Shown: positions 54,388 through 63,520, counted from the first letter of the stretch. The stretch: 64,000 bases of DNA from Sphingopyxis sp. LC363 (GCF_000756385.1 NZ_JNFC01000056.1:111733-175732); one strand, 5' to 3'. Translations and numbers: made by a program. Notes: generated from the sequence alone by a model not told the origin.

Positions 54388-55089
54388 ATGCGCGAGATTA
54401 TTTTCGATACCGAAACCACGGGTTTCGATCCCAGAAGCGGGGACAGGCTGGTCGAAATCGGATGTGTCGAGCTGATCGACCGCCGCGAAACCGGCGTCAC
54501 CTTCCACGCCTATTTCAATCCCGAGCGCGATATGCCCGCCGCCGCCGAAGCGGTGCACGGGTTGTCGATCCAGTTCCTCTCGGACAAGCCGCTGTTCGCG
54601 GCGCGCGTCGACGAGCTGATCGAATTCCTCGGCGATGCGCCGCTGGTCGCGCACAATGCCGCCTTCGACTTCGGCTTCGTGAACGCCGAACTCGCCCGCG
54701 CCGGCCGCCCCGCGCTCGACATGGCGCGCATGTGCTGCACCGTGCAGATGGCGCGCAAGCTTCATCCGGGCGCGAAGCACAGCCTCGACGCGCTCTGCAC
54801 GCGCTACGGCATCGACCGCAGCCACCGCGTCAAGCATGGCGCGCTGCTCGACGCCGAACTGCTCGCGCATCTCTATATCGAAATGACCGGCGGGCGGCAG
54901 ATCGGCCTCGGTCTCGCGGCGGCCGCTGCCGTCTCGGTGTCGATGGACGCCGACGCGCCCGCCGCGCCGCGCGGCCCCGACCGCCCTTTTCGCGAACCCC
55001 GTCCCCATATGGCGTCGGCCGCCGAAATCGCGCGGCACGCCGAATTTGTCGCAGGGCTGAACCAGCCGCTGTGGCTCGATACGGTGTAA
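54388..55089 (+). CDS. dnaQ: DNA polymerase III epsilon subunit
   Basis: A 233-aa 3'-5' proofreading exonuclease. ExoI is DTETTG (Asp7, Glu9), ExoII HNAAFDFGFVNAEL and ExoIII HGALLDAELLAHLY. The C-terminal segment (GLNQPLWLDTV), a likely binding site for the alpha subunit, follows an Ala-rich linker. The start MREIIFDTE at 54388 is certain. It closes the ppsR-maf-aroE-coaE-dnaQ cluster near the origin. Confidence 0.95.
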   Translation: MREIIFDTETTGFDPRSGDRLVEIGCVELIDRRETGVTFHAYFNPERDMPAAAEAVHGLSIQFLSDKPLFAARVDELIEFLGDAPLVAHNAAFDFGFVNAELARAGRPALDMARMCCTVQMARKLHPGAKHSLDALCTRYGIDRSHRVKHGALLDAELLAHLYIEMTGGRQIGLGLAAAAAVSVSMDADAPAAPRGPDRPFREPRPHMASAAEIARHAEFVAGLNQPLWLDTV

Positions 55090-55133
55090 CGACTCTCCCA
55101 TTGTCGTCGCACCGGCCAAGAAGGAGAAGAAAA

Positions 55134-55706
55134 ATGGAAATCCGCGTCTCTGGCCACCAGATCGAAACCGGCGAAGCGCTCCAGGCGCATGTGTCGGACC
55201 GGATGAACGCGATTGCCGACAAATATTTCTCGCGCGCGATCGGGGCGCACGCGACCTTCGGGAAAGGTCCGCACGACAGTTTCCAGTGCGACATCGTCGC
55301 GCATGTGATGCAGGGGCTGGTGCTCAAGGGGCACGGTCAGGCGCAGGACGCGCATGTCGCGTTCGAGGGCGCGGCCGAACGCATCGAAAAGCAGCTCAGG
55401 CGCTATATGCGGCGGTTGAAGGATCATAATAATGGCGTGGCGGCCCCGTCGCCGACGATCGACGAGATCGAGGATAATGCGGCCTACACCGTCTTCGACG
55501 CCGGCAGCGAAGAGGATGCGGGCGACGCGCCCGCGATCATCGCCGAAACGCGCGTCGACATTCCCAGCAGCAGCGTGTCCGACGCGGTGATGATGCTCGA
55601 CCTTCGGAACACCAACGCGCTGCTCTTCGTCAACAGCAAGACCGGCACGCATAATATGGTCTATCGTCGCGACGACGGGACGATCGGCTGGGTCGAACCA
55701 CGATAG
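55134..55706 (+). CDS. hpf: long-form ribosome hibernation promoting factor
   Basis: A 190-aa protein with an N-terminal S30AE/RaiA domain (~1-100; MEIRVSGHQIETGEALQAHV) and a C-terminal domain (~130-190; VMMLDLRNTNALLFVNSKTG) that dimerises 70S ribosomes to 100S in stationary phase. AAGGAG is seven bases before the start at 55134. It is followed 148 bases later by ptsN, an alphaproteobacterial pairing that links nitrogen-PTS and stress. Length fits the long form. Confidence 0.93.
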   Translation: MEIRVSGHQIETGEALQAHVSDRMNAIADKYFSRAIGAHATFGKGPHDSFQCDIVAHVMQGLVLKGHGQAQDAHVAFEGAAERIEKQLRRYMRRLKDHNNGVAAPSPTIDEIEDNAAYTVFDAGSEEDAGDAPAIIAETRVDIPSSSVSDAVMMLDLRNTNALLFVNSKTGTHNMVYRRDDGTIGWVEPR

Positions 55707-55854
55707 GGCTGGATTTTCTCCGCCATCCGGCTTAAGGGCCGCGCCCAACGATGCCCGAAGCCGGGATGGCGGGGGGCCTGCCACGACAGATCCGCGACCG
55801 CTTGCCAGCCAAGTTCCTGGCGGCGGCCGGCGTTTAACAAGATTTGGCCAGACG

Positions 55855-56319
55855 ATGAATCTTTCTTCCCTTCTCTATCCGGCGACCGTGCGCGCGCATG
55901 TTCAGCTCGATTCGAAAAAGGCGCTTTTCCCCTTCGTCGGCGATCTCGCCAGCCGTTCGCTCGGCCTCGACGCCGGCGAAGTCAGCGAGGCTTTGCTCGA
56001 ACGCGAGCGTCTGGGTTCGACCGGCTTCGGCCGCGGCATCGCGCTGCCGCACGCCAAGATGGCCGACCTCGGCGGGGTGCGCGGCCTGTTCCTGCAACTG
56101 GCGCGGCCGATCGATTTCAACGCGGTCGACGGGCTGCCGGTCGACCTGCTTTTCGTCCTGCTCTCGCCGCTCGACGCCGGCGCCGACCATCTGAAAGCGC
56201 TCGCGGGCGTGTCGCGGATGCTGCGCAACGAGGCGATCGCCGACCGGCTGCGCGGTGCGAAGAATGACGAGGCGCTCTACGCGCTGCTCGCCGACACCGA
56301 AACGCGTGACGCGGCGTAA
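55855..56319 (+). CDS. ptsN: nitrogen phosphotransferase system EIIA protein PtsN
   Basis: A 154-aa EIIA-Ntr domain protein phosphorylated on a histidine. The active site is His66 in GIALPHAKM, and the N-terminal region and FVLLSPLDAGADHLKALAGVSRML (two parts) are characteristic. It signals nitrogen and potassium status. Start and length are normal. It follows hpf. Confidence 0.93.
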   Translation: MNLSSLLYPATVRAHVQLDSKKALFPFVGDLASRSLGLDAGEVSEALLERERLGSTGFGRGIALPHAKMADLGGVRGLFLQLARPIDFNAVDGLPVDLLFVLLSPLDAGADHLKALAGVSRMLRNEAIADRLRGAKNDEALYALLADTETRDAA

Positions 56320-56341
56320 CGCCGTTTAGCATGTTGACTAA

Positions 56342-56473
56342 ATCCTCCCTGTGGCGAAGCCATGGGGAGGGGGACCGTTCGCGAAGCGAATGGTGGAGGG
56401 GCCGTAACGTCGCGTCATTGCCCCTCCGTCAGCGGCTTCGCCGCTGCCACCTCCCCATCGCGACAGGGAGGAT
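56342..56473. repeat. R1 dispersed repeat, full copy (132 bp)
   Basis: Begins ATCCTCCCTGTGGCGAAGCC and ends CGACAGGGAGGAT, with internal hairpins. Its terminal AGGGAGG lies about six bases before the GTG start of the DUF1491 gene and appears to serve as its ribosome binding site. Confidence 0.85.
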
Positions 56474-56477
56474 CGTT

Positions 56478-56816
56478 GTGACCCGCCTCAAAAGCCGCTT
56501 CCTCGTCGACCTGCTCCTCCGCCGCACCGAGGCAGCGGGAGGTTTTGCCACTATTCTCGCAAAAGGCGACGACACGTCGGGCGTCATTCTCGTCCAGTGC
56601 AGCGATCGCGGCGAGCCCGGCCCCCTTCTCGAACGGCGCTTCGCACCCGGCGGCCACTATATTTGGGAGGATGTCGGCCCAAGCGACGCAAAAGATAGTG
56701 AATCGCGCGCCAATTATCAGGAGCGGCGGCGAAGAGCCGATCCCGATCTGTGGATCGTCGAACTGGATATCGCAGATGCGCCACGACTCGTCGCGGAGTG
56801 GGCCGCGTTAACTTGA
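56478..56816 (+). CDS. DUF1491 family protein
   Basis: A 112-aa soluble protein beginning with TRLKSRFLVDLLLRRTEAAGGF, and with ILVQCSDRGEPGPLLERRF, GGHYIWEDVGP and DLWIVELDI. This is a DUF1491 conserved protein of alphaproteobacteria with no known activity. The GTG start at 56478 has an AGGGAGG from the end of the preceding R1 repeat; the longer frame reads through the repeat. The stretch after it (56817-57010) holds nothing distinct. Confidence 0.8.
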   Translation: MTRLKSRFLVDLLLRRTEAAGGFATILAKGDDTSGVILVQCSDRGEPGPLLERRFAPGGHYIWEDVGPSDAKDSESRANYQERRRRADPDLWIVELDIADAPRLVAEWAALT

Positions 56817-57010
56817 CTCTGTTGCGGCGCACAATAACTGGCGCCCATTCGATAACGCGTAGGTCGTTCCGCGGGTTGCATCGCCTTGGGCGAAGCTCCG
56901 GTAAAACGGTTCGGACACGCAGTCGGACGATGACCGCAGGCGATATTGGACCATAGTCCCCCGCCTGTTTTGAGAGGTTCGGTTCATCGGCCGCCCTTTT
57001 GACGGACACT

Positions 57011-57676
57011 ATGAGTCGCATTTTGAACGTGGCCGGCATGGCTGCCGTCGGCATGACTGCCGCCTCCATGCTGCTTCTGGCGGAACCGGGCTTTGCAAGC
57101 GATCTTGCGGCCGACGCCAATATTCCCGCCATCATCCTCCCGGGCACCGATGCGCCGGCGGTCGAGGAACAGGCGAATCTCCCGACCGAAATCGAAACCC
57201 CGGTCGAGGACAGCACCCAGAACGAAACCGAAGCCGACCCCGCGCCGACCCCGGCGCCGGTGACCGCCGCGTCGCTCGCCGAACTCGTCGCCGCGACGCC
57301 GCGGCCCGCCGAAATCGATCCCGAACTGCGCTGCCTCGCCGGCGCGGTCTATTTCGAATCGCGCGGCGAATCGCTTCCGGGCCAGCTCGCGGTCGCGCAT
57401 GTCGTGATCAATCGCGCCCAGTCGGGCCGCTTCCCCAAAAGCCTGTGCGGCGTCGTCCATCAGAAAAGCCAGTTCAGCTTTGTGCGCGGCGGCCGGATGC
57501 CGGCGATCCGCCAGGGCGCCCAGTGGAACAACGCCGTCGCGATCGCCCAGATCGCGCGCGACGGCAGCTGGAAGAACCACGCCCCCGGCGCGCTCTTTTT
57601 CCACGCGCGCTACGTCTCGCCGGGCTGGCGCAAGACGCGCATCGCGCAGATCGACAACCACATCTTCTATCGTTGA
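57011..57676 (+). CDS. cell wall hydrolase SleB-like (Hydrolase_2 domain)
   Basis: A 221-aa exported protein: a hydrophobic N-terminal segment with a signal-like end at GFAS (~30), a Glu/Pro-rich linker (~55-100) and a C-terminal SleB/CwlJ domain (~105-220). The domain has RCLAGAVYFESRGES (Glu116 the likely catalytic residue), AHVVINRAQSGRFP and WNNAVAIAQIARDG. It cleaves peptidoglycan. The ATG at 57011 is preferred over a TTG at 56999. An R1 repeat follows. Confidence 0.87.
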   Translation: MSRILNVAGMAAVGMTAASMLLLAEPGFASDLAADANIPAIILPGTDAPAVEEQANLPTEIETPVEDSTQNETEADPAPTPAPVTAASLAELVAATPRPAEIDPELRCLAGAVYFESRGESLPGQLAVAHVVINRAQSGRFPKSLCGVVHQKSQFSFVRGGRMPAIRQGAQWNNAVAIAQIARDGSWKNHAPGALFFHARYVSPGWRKTRIAQIDNHIFYR

Positions 57677-57682
57677 TCTTTG

Positions 57683-57866
57683 ATCCTCCCTGTCGCCCTT
57701 CGGCTGGCCGGCAGGCCGGCCGCTCAGGATGAACTGCCCTTCGGGCAGCGATGGGGAGGTGGCAGCGCGCAGCGCTGACGGAGGGGCTATTAGCGCGACG
57801 TCGCAGCCCCTCCACCACTCGCTTTGCGAGCGGTCCCCCTCCCCATGCCTGCGGCACAGGGAGGAT
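57683..57866. repeat. R1 dispersed repeat, extended copy
   Basis: Begins ATCCTCCCTGTCGCCCTTCGG and ends CACAGGGAGGAT; compared with the 56342 copy it has about 50 extra bases near the left end, with GGCCGGCAGGCCGGCC as a local palindrome. It lies between the cell-wall hydrolase and the DUF4136 lipoprotein. Confidence 0.8.
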
Positions 57867-57919
57867 CGTCGCGCATCCCGTTCATTGCCAAGCCATAATT
57901 GCTGGCGCATGATGCGCGG

Positions 57920-58567
57920 ATGACGCGTCCTCTTTTCGCCGCCCTGCTCGCTGCAGCGGCGCTCGCTCTCGGCGGCTGTGCCACCGCGGTTCCGCCGGTC
58001 GAAGTCACGCGCTTTCATACCAACGCGGCGCCAAGCTGGGCGCCGGGCACGCGCTACGCCATCGCGACCGACCCGCTCGATGCTCCGGGGACGTTCGACG
58101 CCCCGGGGACACGGCCCCCGGGCGCGGCGATACCCTCGCTCGAATGGAACAGCTACCGCGCCGCGGTCGACCAGCAGCTCCAGCGGCAGGGGCTGGTCCC
58201 CGCCGGGTCGGGCGAACGCGCGCCGCTCCTCGTCCGCATCTCCTTCGACCGCGTCGAACAGCTGCCCGAGGGGCGCCGCTCGCCCGTGTCGGTCGGCGTC
58301 GGCGGTTCGACCGGCAGCTATGGTTCGGGCGTGGGTCTCGGGATCGGCATCAATCTCGGCGGCGGTCCGAAGCGGATGGCCGATCTTCAGCTGTTCGTCC
58401 GCATCGACAATGCCGCCACTGGCCAGGCCTTGTGGGAAGGCCGCGCGCTGACCGCGGTTCCGGTCAAGGCGCCCGCCAACCAGCCCAGCCTCGCCGCGGC
58501 GAAATTGGCCGAAGCCCTATTCAAGGACTTCCCCGGCGAATCGGGACGCACTATCAGCGTCAAATGA
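57920..58567 (+). CDS. DUF4136 lipoprotein
   Basis: A 215-aa protein with a lipobox signal ([10 protein letters not shown]), the Cys at about residue 20, and a DUF4136 domain. It has [38 protein letters not shown], a Gly/Ser loop ([20 protein letters not shown]) and C-terminal [14 protein letters not shown]. The start [10 protein letters not shown] at 57920 is chosen. Function is unknown; the protein should be membrane-anchored. The stop overlaps the M14 gene by four bases. Confidence 0.85.
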   Translation: MTRPLFAALLAAAALALGGCATAVPPVEVTRFHTNAAPSWAPGTRYAIATDPLDAPGTFDAPGTRPPGAAIPSLEWNSYRAAVDQQLQRQGLVPAGSGERAPLLVRISFDRVEQLPEGRRSPVSVGVGGSTGSYGSGVGLGIGINLGGGPKRMADLQLFVRIDNAATGQALWEGRALTAVPVKAPANQPSLAAAKLAEALFKDFPGESGRTISVK

Positions 58568-59673
58568 CCATCAGCATCAACGCCGCTTTCGACAGCGGCA
58601 ATATCGTCGTGGAAAATGTCGACGGCACGTCGGCGCGCCTTTCGATTCGCAAGGATCGCGAATCGGACTTTTTCCAGTGGTTCCACTTTCGCGTTGCGTG
58701 CAGCATCGGCGACGCGCTCGAACTCGCGATCGCCGGGCTGGCCGAATCGGCCTATCCCGACGGCTGGCCGGGCTATGCCGCCTGCGCTAGCTATGACCGT
58801 GAATATTGGTTCCGGCTCGACACCAGCTATGACGCGGGCACGCTGACGATCCAGCACACCGCCGAGAGCCCGATCCTCTATATCGCCTATTTCGCGCCTT
58901 ACTCGATGGAACGCCACCACGATCTGATCGCCTCGGTCGCCGAATGCGAAGGCGTGACCTATCGTTGCCTCGGCACCAGCCTCGAAGGCCAGCCGATCGA
59001 CTGCCTCGAAATGGGCACCGGCGACACGCAGGTCTGGCTCTATGCACGCCAGCATCCCGGCGAATCGATGGCCGAATGGTGGATGGAAGGCGCGCTCGAA
59101 AAACTCACCGACACGGCCGACCCGCACGCGCGCTCGCTGCTCGGCAAGTGCCGCTTCCACATCGTCCCGAACATGAACCCCGACGGCTCGCGCCGCGGCC
59201 ATCTGCGCACCAATTTCGCCGGGGTGAACCTCAACCGCGAATGGGACAATCCGACCGCCGAGCGCAGCCCCGAAGTGCTCGCGGTGCGGGGTGCGATGGA
59301 CGCCACCGGCGTCGACTGGGCGATGGACGTCCATGGCGACGAGGCGATCCCCGCGGTCTTCCTCGCGGGCTTCGAAGGCATCCCGTCGCTGAAGAGCGAG
59401 CAGACCGAGAAATATAAGGCGTTCGAAACCGCGCTCGCCGCGAACACCCCCGATTTCCAGGTCGACCTCGGCTATGAAGAATCGGGGCCGGGACAGGCGA
59501 ATCTTTCGATGTCGACGACGCAGCTCGCCGAACGCTTCGGCGCGGTGTCGATGACGCTCGAAATGCCGTTCAAGGACAATCGCGACCTGCCCGACCCGGC
59601 GCGCGGGTGGTCGCCCGAACGCTCGAAGCTGCTCGCCCACGCCTGCCTCGCGACGCTGGACCAGATGCTGTGA
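58564..59673 (+). CDS. M14-family cytosolic-type carboxypeptidase
   Basis: A 369-aa zinc carboxypeptidase with an N-terminal beta-sandwich domain (~1-125) and a catalytic domain. The zinc ligands are His164 and Glu167 in ARQHPGES and His257 in DVHGDE; the substrate-binding [11 protein letters not shown] and NLNREW lie at ~205-227; the catalytic Glu is near 333 in SMTLEMPF. This is the Nna1/cytosolic carboxypeptidase group. No signal peptide. It is coupled to the DUF4136 gene upstream and the GNAT gene downstream. Confidence 0.9.
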   Translation: MTISINAAFDSGNIVVENVDGTSARLSIRKDRESDFFQWFHFRVACSIGDALELAIAGLAESAYPDGWPGYAACASYDREYWFRLDTSYDAGTLTIQHTAESPILYIAYFAPYSMERHHDLIASVAECEGVTYRCLGTSLEGQPIDCLEMGTGDTQVWLYARQHPGESMAEWWMEGALEKLTDTADPHARSLLGKCRFHIVPNMNPDGSRRGHLRTNFAGVNLNREWDNPTAERSPEVLAVRGAMDATGVDWAMDVHGDEAIPAVFLAGFEGIPSLKSEQTEKYKAFETALAANTPDFQVDLGYEESGPGQANLSMSTTQLAERFGAVSMTLEMPFKDNRDLPDPARGWSPERSKLLAHACLATLDQML

Positions 59674-60143
59674 GTGACGCCTGGCGGATCGTCGAGGACG
59701 ATCTGTCGGGCGCCGCGATCCGCGCGCTGCTCGAGCAACATTTCGCGGGCATGCTCGCGAACTCGCCCGCCGAAAGCTGTCATTTTCTCGATTTCGACGG
59801 ACTGCGCGCGGGCGAGGTGACCTTCTGGTCGATCCACCGCGGCGACGAACTCGCGGGCTGCGGTGCATTGAAGATGCTCGATGCGCGGCATGGCGAGATC
59901 AAGTCGATGCGCACCCACGACGCCTTTCTGCGGCAGGGCGTCGCCGCACGCATGCTCGTCCATATCGTCGCCGAAGCGCGCAGCCGCGGCCTCGACCGCC
60001 TCAGCCTCGAAACCGGATCGGGTCCGGCTTTCGAACCCGCGCTTGCACTTTACGCGCGCCACGGTTTCGAAGAGTGCGAACCCTTCGCCGACTACAAGCC
60101 CGACCCTTTCAGCCGCTTTATGACGCGAAGCCTGCAGGTTTAA
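59670..60143 (+). CDS. GNAT family N-acetyltransferase
   Basis: A 157-aa acetyltransferase. The acetyl-CoA motif A region is [18 protein letters not shown] (~76-93), with [13 protein letters not shown] (~109-121) and [19 protein letters not shown] start at 59670 overlaps the stop of the carboxypeptidase gene as GTGA; it begins [14 protein letters not shown]. Substrate is unknown. It ends the DUF4136-M14-GNAT operon. Confidence 0.87.
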   Translation: MSDAWRIVEDDLSGAAIRALLEQHFAGMLANSPAESCHFLDFDGLRAGEVTFWSIHRGDELAGCGALKMLDARHGEIKSMRTHDAFLRQGVAARMLVHIVAEARSRGLDRLSLETGSGPAFEPALALYARHGFEECEPFADYKPDPFSRFMTRSLQV

Positions 60144-60148
60144 CCGTT

Positions 60149-60222
60149 CGTCATCCCGGACTTGATCCGGAATCCATTGCTACGCCGGTTCGAATGGACC
60201 CCGGATCAAGTCCGGGGTGACG
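60149..60222. repeat. R2 dispersed inverted repeat
   Basis: Begins CGTCATCCCGGACTTGATCC and ends with complementary GATCAAGTCCGGGGTGACG. It sits just after the GNAT stop and may act as its terminator. Confidence 0.8.
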
Positions 60223-60251
60223 GGATTTGCGCGGCCAAGAATTGCGAACCT

Positions 60252-60283
60252 AAAACGGGGCCCGGAAGGGACTCCGGACCCCG
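60252..60283 (-). terminator. terminator of the hsp20 transcript
   Basis: On the minus strand CGGGGTCCGG pairs with CCGGGCCCCG (60274-60283 with 60256-60265) with one G-U wobble, followed by UUUU (60252-60255). It lies 27 bases after the hsp20 stop. Confidence 0.7.
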
Positions 60284-60309
60284 CATCATCTAGCCAAATC
60301 GGCCTCCGT

Positions 60310-60765
60310 TTACGCGGCCTTCTTGTCTTCGATCGCCGGCTGCGTGCCGCCGATCGCGATCTTGTGCGGCTTCATCGCCTCGGGCACTTCGCGCACCAGG
60401 TCGATCGTCAGCAGCCCGTCGGCGAGGTCGGCCGCGCTCACCCGCACGAAATCGGCGAGCTGGAAGCGGCGCTCGAACGCGCGCGTCGCGATGCCGCTAT
60501 AGAGCAATTGACGCGTCTCGCCCTCGGCCACGGGCGCCTTGCGGCCGCTCACGGTCAACATATTCTGCTGCGCGGTGATGTCGATCTCGTCGGATTTGAA
60601 ACCCGCGACCGCCACGGTGATCCGGAAATGGTCGTCGGCAAGCCTTTCGATATCGAAGGGCGGATAATTTTCGGCGCCCGAACCGCCGGTTTCGAGGAAA
60701 TCGAACAATCGGTCGAAGCCGACGGTCGAACGGCGATAGGGGGTCCAGTCGAAGCTGTTACGCAT
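60310..60765 (-). CDS. small heat-shock protein (Hsp20/IbpA family)
   Basis: A 151-aa alpha-crystallin-type chaperone: N-terminal DWTPYRRSTVGFDRLFDFLE, alpha-crystallin domain (~38-130; FDIERLADDHFRITVAVAGF, IATRAFERRFQLADFV) and a C-terminal HKIAIGG tail, which holds the I-x-I motif as IAI. It binds unfolding proteins in the cytoplasm at high temperature. It is monocistronic with its own heat-shock promoter, an RNA thermometer and a terminator, all described separately. Confidence 0.95.
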   Translation of the reverse strand: MRNSFDWTPYRRSTVGFDRLFDFLETGGSGAENYPPFDIERLADDHFRITVAVAGFKSDEIDITAQQNMLTVSGRKAPVAEGETRQLLYSGIATRAFERRFQLADFVRVSAADLADGLLTIDLVREVPEAMKPHKIAIGGTQPAIEDKKAA

Positions 60766-60850
60766 GATTCATTCCTTCCTCCAAAAAGCGAAGCAAAGGG
60801 ACCGCGGCGCGCGCCGCGATCGCCACCCGGCCCCGTATCGGCGGCCGGAC
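60766..60850 (-). ncRNA. ROSE-type RNA thermometer in the hsp20 5' UTR
   Basis: Just before the start, CUUCGCU (60787-60793, minus strand) pairs with AGGAAG (60775-60780) around a UUUUGG loop with one bulged G. AGGAAGG is the Shine-Dalgarno, eight bases before the AUG, so it is sequestered at low temperature. The UCGCU opposite AGGA and bulged G are the hallmark of ROSE elements. Two further hairpins (60803-60818, 60827-60848) lie upstream in the leader. Confidence 0.72.
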
Positions 60851-60857
60851 GAGGCAA

Positions 60858-60885
60858 ATCTGGGTGCAGCTGAAACCATTTCAAG
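60858..60885 (-). promoter_or_regulatory. RpoH-type heat-shock promoter of hsp20
   Basis: On the minus strand CTTGAAA (60879-60885), 14 bases, then CCCAGAT (60858-60864). This is close to the sigma-32 consensus CTTGAAA-N(11-15)-CCCCATNT. It would start an RNA with an ~85-base leader carrying the thermometer. Confidence 0.7.
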
Positions 60886-60917
60886 AGGGCGGTTGGCGTT
60901 CGGCGAAAAGCCGCGCC

Positions 60918-61187
60918 AGACCCTGTTTCAGCAAGATTGAAACGCGAGACGGAGCCGATTTTGCCGCGAGGCGAGGCGCGAGGAGGGAGCGATGGTTTTC
61001 CATCGTGACCGACGAGCAACGACGTCCTCGCGGTAAAATCGGCCCGCCGCCGCAGGCGGTCGTCCAGCGAGCCGCGCTGGGCGCGCCGCGCCGTTTGCAC
61101 GGGCCGCCGGCCCGCGCCGCACAACGCTTCTCCCCAGCACAGCTCGCTGGACGATCTCGTCGCTTCAATCTTGCTGAAACAGGGTCT
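60918..61187. repeat. 270-bp three-armed inverted-repeat element B
   Basis: Outer arms of 24 bases at 60918-60941 and 61164-61187 are perfectly complementary. Inner hairpin 1: 60954-60971 with 61026-61043 (17 of 18 pairs), with apex GATGGTTTTCCATC near 60991-61004. Inner hairpin 2: 61061-61072 with 61142-61153 (CGTCCAGCGAGC). Length and layout equal element A at 40341-40610, though sequence similarity is low. It fills the hsp20-gpmA region; nothing else is seen there. Confidence 0.75.
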
Positions 61188-61225
61188 AAAGGGGCGGCAA
61201 CTCTCCTCCAGCGCAAGGACCTGAA

Positions 61226-61912
61226 ATGCCCCAGCTCATCCTCATCCGTCACGGCCAGTCGCAGTGGAATCTCGAAAACCGCTTCACCGGCTGGTGGGAT
61301 GTCGATGTCACCGAAAAGGGTGCGGCCGAAGCCTGGGCCGCCGGCGAGCTGATGAAGGCAAAGGGCGTCGCGCCCGACACCTGCTTCACCTCGGTCCAGA
61401 CGCGCGCGATCAAGACATTGAACCTCGCGCTCGAGGCGATGGGCCGCCTCTGGCTCCCCGTCACCAAGGACTGGCGCCTCAACGAGCGCCATTATGGCGG
61501 CCTCACCGGGCTCGACAAGGCCGAGACCGCGGCGAAGCATGGCGACGAGCAGGTCAAGATCTGGCGCCGCAGCTTCGACATCCCCCCGCCGCCGCTCGAC
61601 GCCGGCTCGGAATGGGACCTGTCGGGCGACCCGCGCTACGCCGGCATCGCGATTCCCTCGACCGAAAGCCTCAAGGACACGATCGCGCGCGTGCTTCCCT
61701 ATTATGAAGCCGCCATCGTCCCCGAACTCGCCGCGGGCAAAACGGTGCTGATCTCGGCGCACGGCAACAGCCTGCGCGCGCTCGTCAAGCATCTCTCGGG
61801 CATTTCGGACGCCGACATCACCGGCCTCGAAATCCCGACCGGCCAGCCGATCGTCTACGACCTCGCCGACGATCTGACCGCGCGCGAACGCTATTATCTC
61901 AGCGAGCGGTAA
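61226..61912 (+). CDS. gpmA: 2,3-bisphosphoglycerate-dependent phosphoglycerate mutase
   Basis: A 228-aa glycolytic enzyme of the histidine phosphatase superfamily. The phosphohistidine is His9 in [10 protein letters not shown], followed by [28 protein letters not shown] (~88-99) and [15 protein letters not shown] (second catalytic His). The start at 61226 follows the 270-bp element B by 38 bases. Length is normal for the dPGM form. Confidence 0.95.
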   Translation: MPQLILIRHGQSQWNLENRFTGWWDVDVTEKGAAEAWAAGELMKAKGVAPDTCFTSVQTRAIKTLNLALEAMGRLWLPVTKDWRLNERHYGGLTGLDKAETAAKHGDEQVKIWRRSFDIPPPPLDAGSEWDLSGDPRYAGIAIPSTESLKDTIARVLPYYEAAIVPELAAGKTVLISAHGNSLRALVKHLSGISDADITGLEIPTGQPIVYDLADDLTARERYYLSER

Positions 61913-61915
61913 TAA

Positions 61916-61944
61916 CCGTCGCCCCCGCGAAGGCGGGGGCCGCT
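61916..61944. repeat. R3 hairpin repeat
   Basis: CCGTC, then the self-complementary core GCCCCCGCGAAGGCGGGGGC, then CGCT, the same unit as at 6576-6604. It lies between the convergent gpmA and dapD genes as a likely bidirectional terminator. Confidence 0.75.
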
Positions 61945-62003
61945 ATCGATCCAGCGCAACAGTACCAGCCGACCTCGCTTGCGCGGGGACGCCGGGAAAA
62001 CAA

Positions 62004-62846
62004 TCAGTCGCGCAGCAGCTCGTTGATCCCGGTCTTCGCGCGCGTCTTGGCGTCGACGCGTTTGACGATCACCGCGCAGTAAAGCGACGGTCCCGGTGTC
62101 CCGTCGGGCAGCGGCTTGCCCGGCAGCGATCCCGGCACGACGACCGAATAAGCGGGAACCTCGCCCATGAAGACTTCGCCCGTCGCACGGTCGACGATCT
62201 TGGTCGACGCGCCGAGGTATACCCCCATCGACAGCACCGCGCCTTCGCGCACGATCACCCCCTCGGCGACCTCGGCGCGCGCGCCGATGAAGGCGCCGTC
62301 CTCGATCACCACCGGCCCGGCCTGCAAGGGTTCGAGCACGCCGCCGATGCCCGCGCCGCCCGACAGATGGACGTTCGCGCCGATCTGCGCGCAGCTGCCG
62401 ACGGTCGCCCAGGCGTCGACCATCGATCCCTCGCCGACATAGGCGCCGATATTGACGAAGCTCGGCATCAGCACCGCGCCCTTGCTGATAAAGGCGCCGC
62501 GGCGGACGATCGATCCGGGGACGGCGCGAAAGCCCGCGTCGCGAAAGCGGTTCTCGCCCCATCCCGCGAATTTCGACGGCACCTTGTCCCACCAGGTCGC
62601 GCCGCCGGCGCCGCCCTCGATGATCTCCATGTCATTGAGGCGGAACGACAGCAGCACCGCCTTCTTCAGCCATTGGTTGACCTGCCAGCTACCGCCGGCA
62701 TCGCGCTCGGCGACGCGGTAGCTGCCGTCGTCGAGCCCCGCGAGCGCACTCTCGACCGCCTCGCGCACCGCGCCGGTCGTGGTCAGCCCCAGCGTGTCGC
62801 GCGCGTCCCACGCGGCTTCGATCGTGCTCTGCAGGTCGGTCGTCAT
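62004..62846 (-). CDS. dapD: 2,3,4,5-tetrahydropyridine-2,6-dicarboxylate N-succinyltransferase
   Basis: A 280-aa enzyme of the lysine/diaminopimelate pathway. It has a left-handed beta-helix of hexapeptide repeats ([25 protein letters not shown] split as two parts, ~158-182), [13 protein letters not shown], and a C-terminal CAVIVKRVD. The start [13 protein letters not shown] at 62846 overlaps the nucleotidase stop by four bases. The enzyme is a trimer. Assignment is strong. Confidence 0.95.
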   Translation of the reverse strand: MTTDLQSTIEAAWDARDTLGLTTTGAVREAVESALAGLDDGSYRVAERDAGGSWQVNQWLKKAVLLSFRLNDMEIIEGGAGGATWWDKVPSKFAGWGENRFRDAGFRAVPGSIVRRGAFISKGAVLMPSFVNIGAYVGEGSMVDAWATVGSCAQIGANVHLSGGAGIGGVLEPLQAGPVVIEDGAFIGARAEVAEGVIVREGAVLSMGVYLGASTKIVDRATGEVFMGEVPAYSVVVPGSLPGKPLPDGTPGPSLYCAVIVKRVDAKTRAKTGINELLRD

Positions 62847-63520
62847 GAAATTCCCCAAGGTGAAGGCAAGGTATCGAGCCAGTCGGCGATGTCGGTCGCG
62901 TGGAAATCGACATGGTCCGGCAGGTGGTCCCGATGGCCGCTTTCGCTGCCATTGTCCAGCCACACGGTCGTCATCCCCAGCCGCTTCGCCGGGGTCAGGT
63001 TGCGCGCCATATCCTCGACGAACAGGCTCTTCACCGGATCGACGCCGAGGTGCGCGACCATCATATCATAAGCCGCCGCGTCGGGCTTGGGCGTATAGCG
63101 CGTGATCCGGATATCGCAGATGCCGTCGAACAGGTCGGCGATCCCGCGCGCTTCGAGCACGCGCGCCGCATAATCGGCATCGGCATTGGTGAAGACCATC
63201 CTGCGCCCCGGCAGCCGCTCGAGCCCGGCGCGCAGCCGCGCGTCGACGCTCAGCCGGTCGAGCGCGATGTCGTGGACGTCGACCAGAAAATCCTCGGGGT
63301 GCACGCCGTGGTGGCGCATCAGCCCCGCCATCGTCGTGCCATGATCGTGAAAATATTGCTTCTGCACCCGCCGCGCCTCGGCGGCATCGACGTTCAACAG
63401 CCGCATGATGAAGGCGCCCATGCGCGCGTCGATCAGGTCGAACAGCTTCGCCGACGGCGCATAGAGCGTGTTGTCGAGATCGAAAATCCAGCTGTCGATA
63501 TGGTCGAGTGCGGGGGGCAT
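62843..63520 (-). CDS. pyrimidine 5'-nucleotidase (HAD superfamily)
   Basis: A 225-aa HAD hydrolase: motif I FDLDNTLY (~13-20), motif II FTNAD (~109-113), motif [15 protein letters not shown] and [13 protein letters not shown]. It probably dephosphorylates pyrimidine nucleotides or a similar substrate (SDT1 group). The start at 63520 gives [17 protein letters not shown]; an upstream ATG at 63535 adds five residues. It is coupled to dapD by a four-base overlap. The pairing with dapD is typical of alphaproteobacteria. Confidence 0.87.
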   Translation of the reverse strand: MPPALDHIDSWIFDLDNTLYAPSAKLFDLIDARMGAFIMRLLNVDAAEARRVQKQYFHDHGTTMAGLMRHHGVHPEDFLVDVHDIALDRLSVDARLRAGLERLPGRRMVFTNADADYAARVLEARGIADLFDGICDIRITRYTPKPDAAAYDMMVAHLGVDPVKSLFVEDMARNLTPAKRLGMTTVWLDNGSESGHRDHLPDHVDFHATDIADWLDTLPSPWGIS

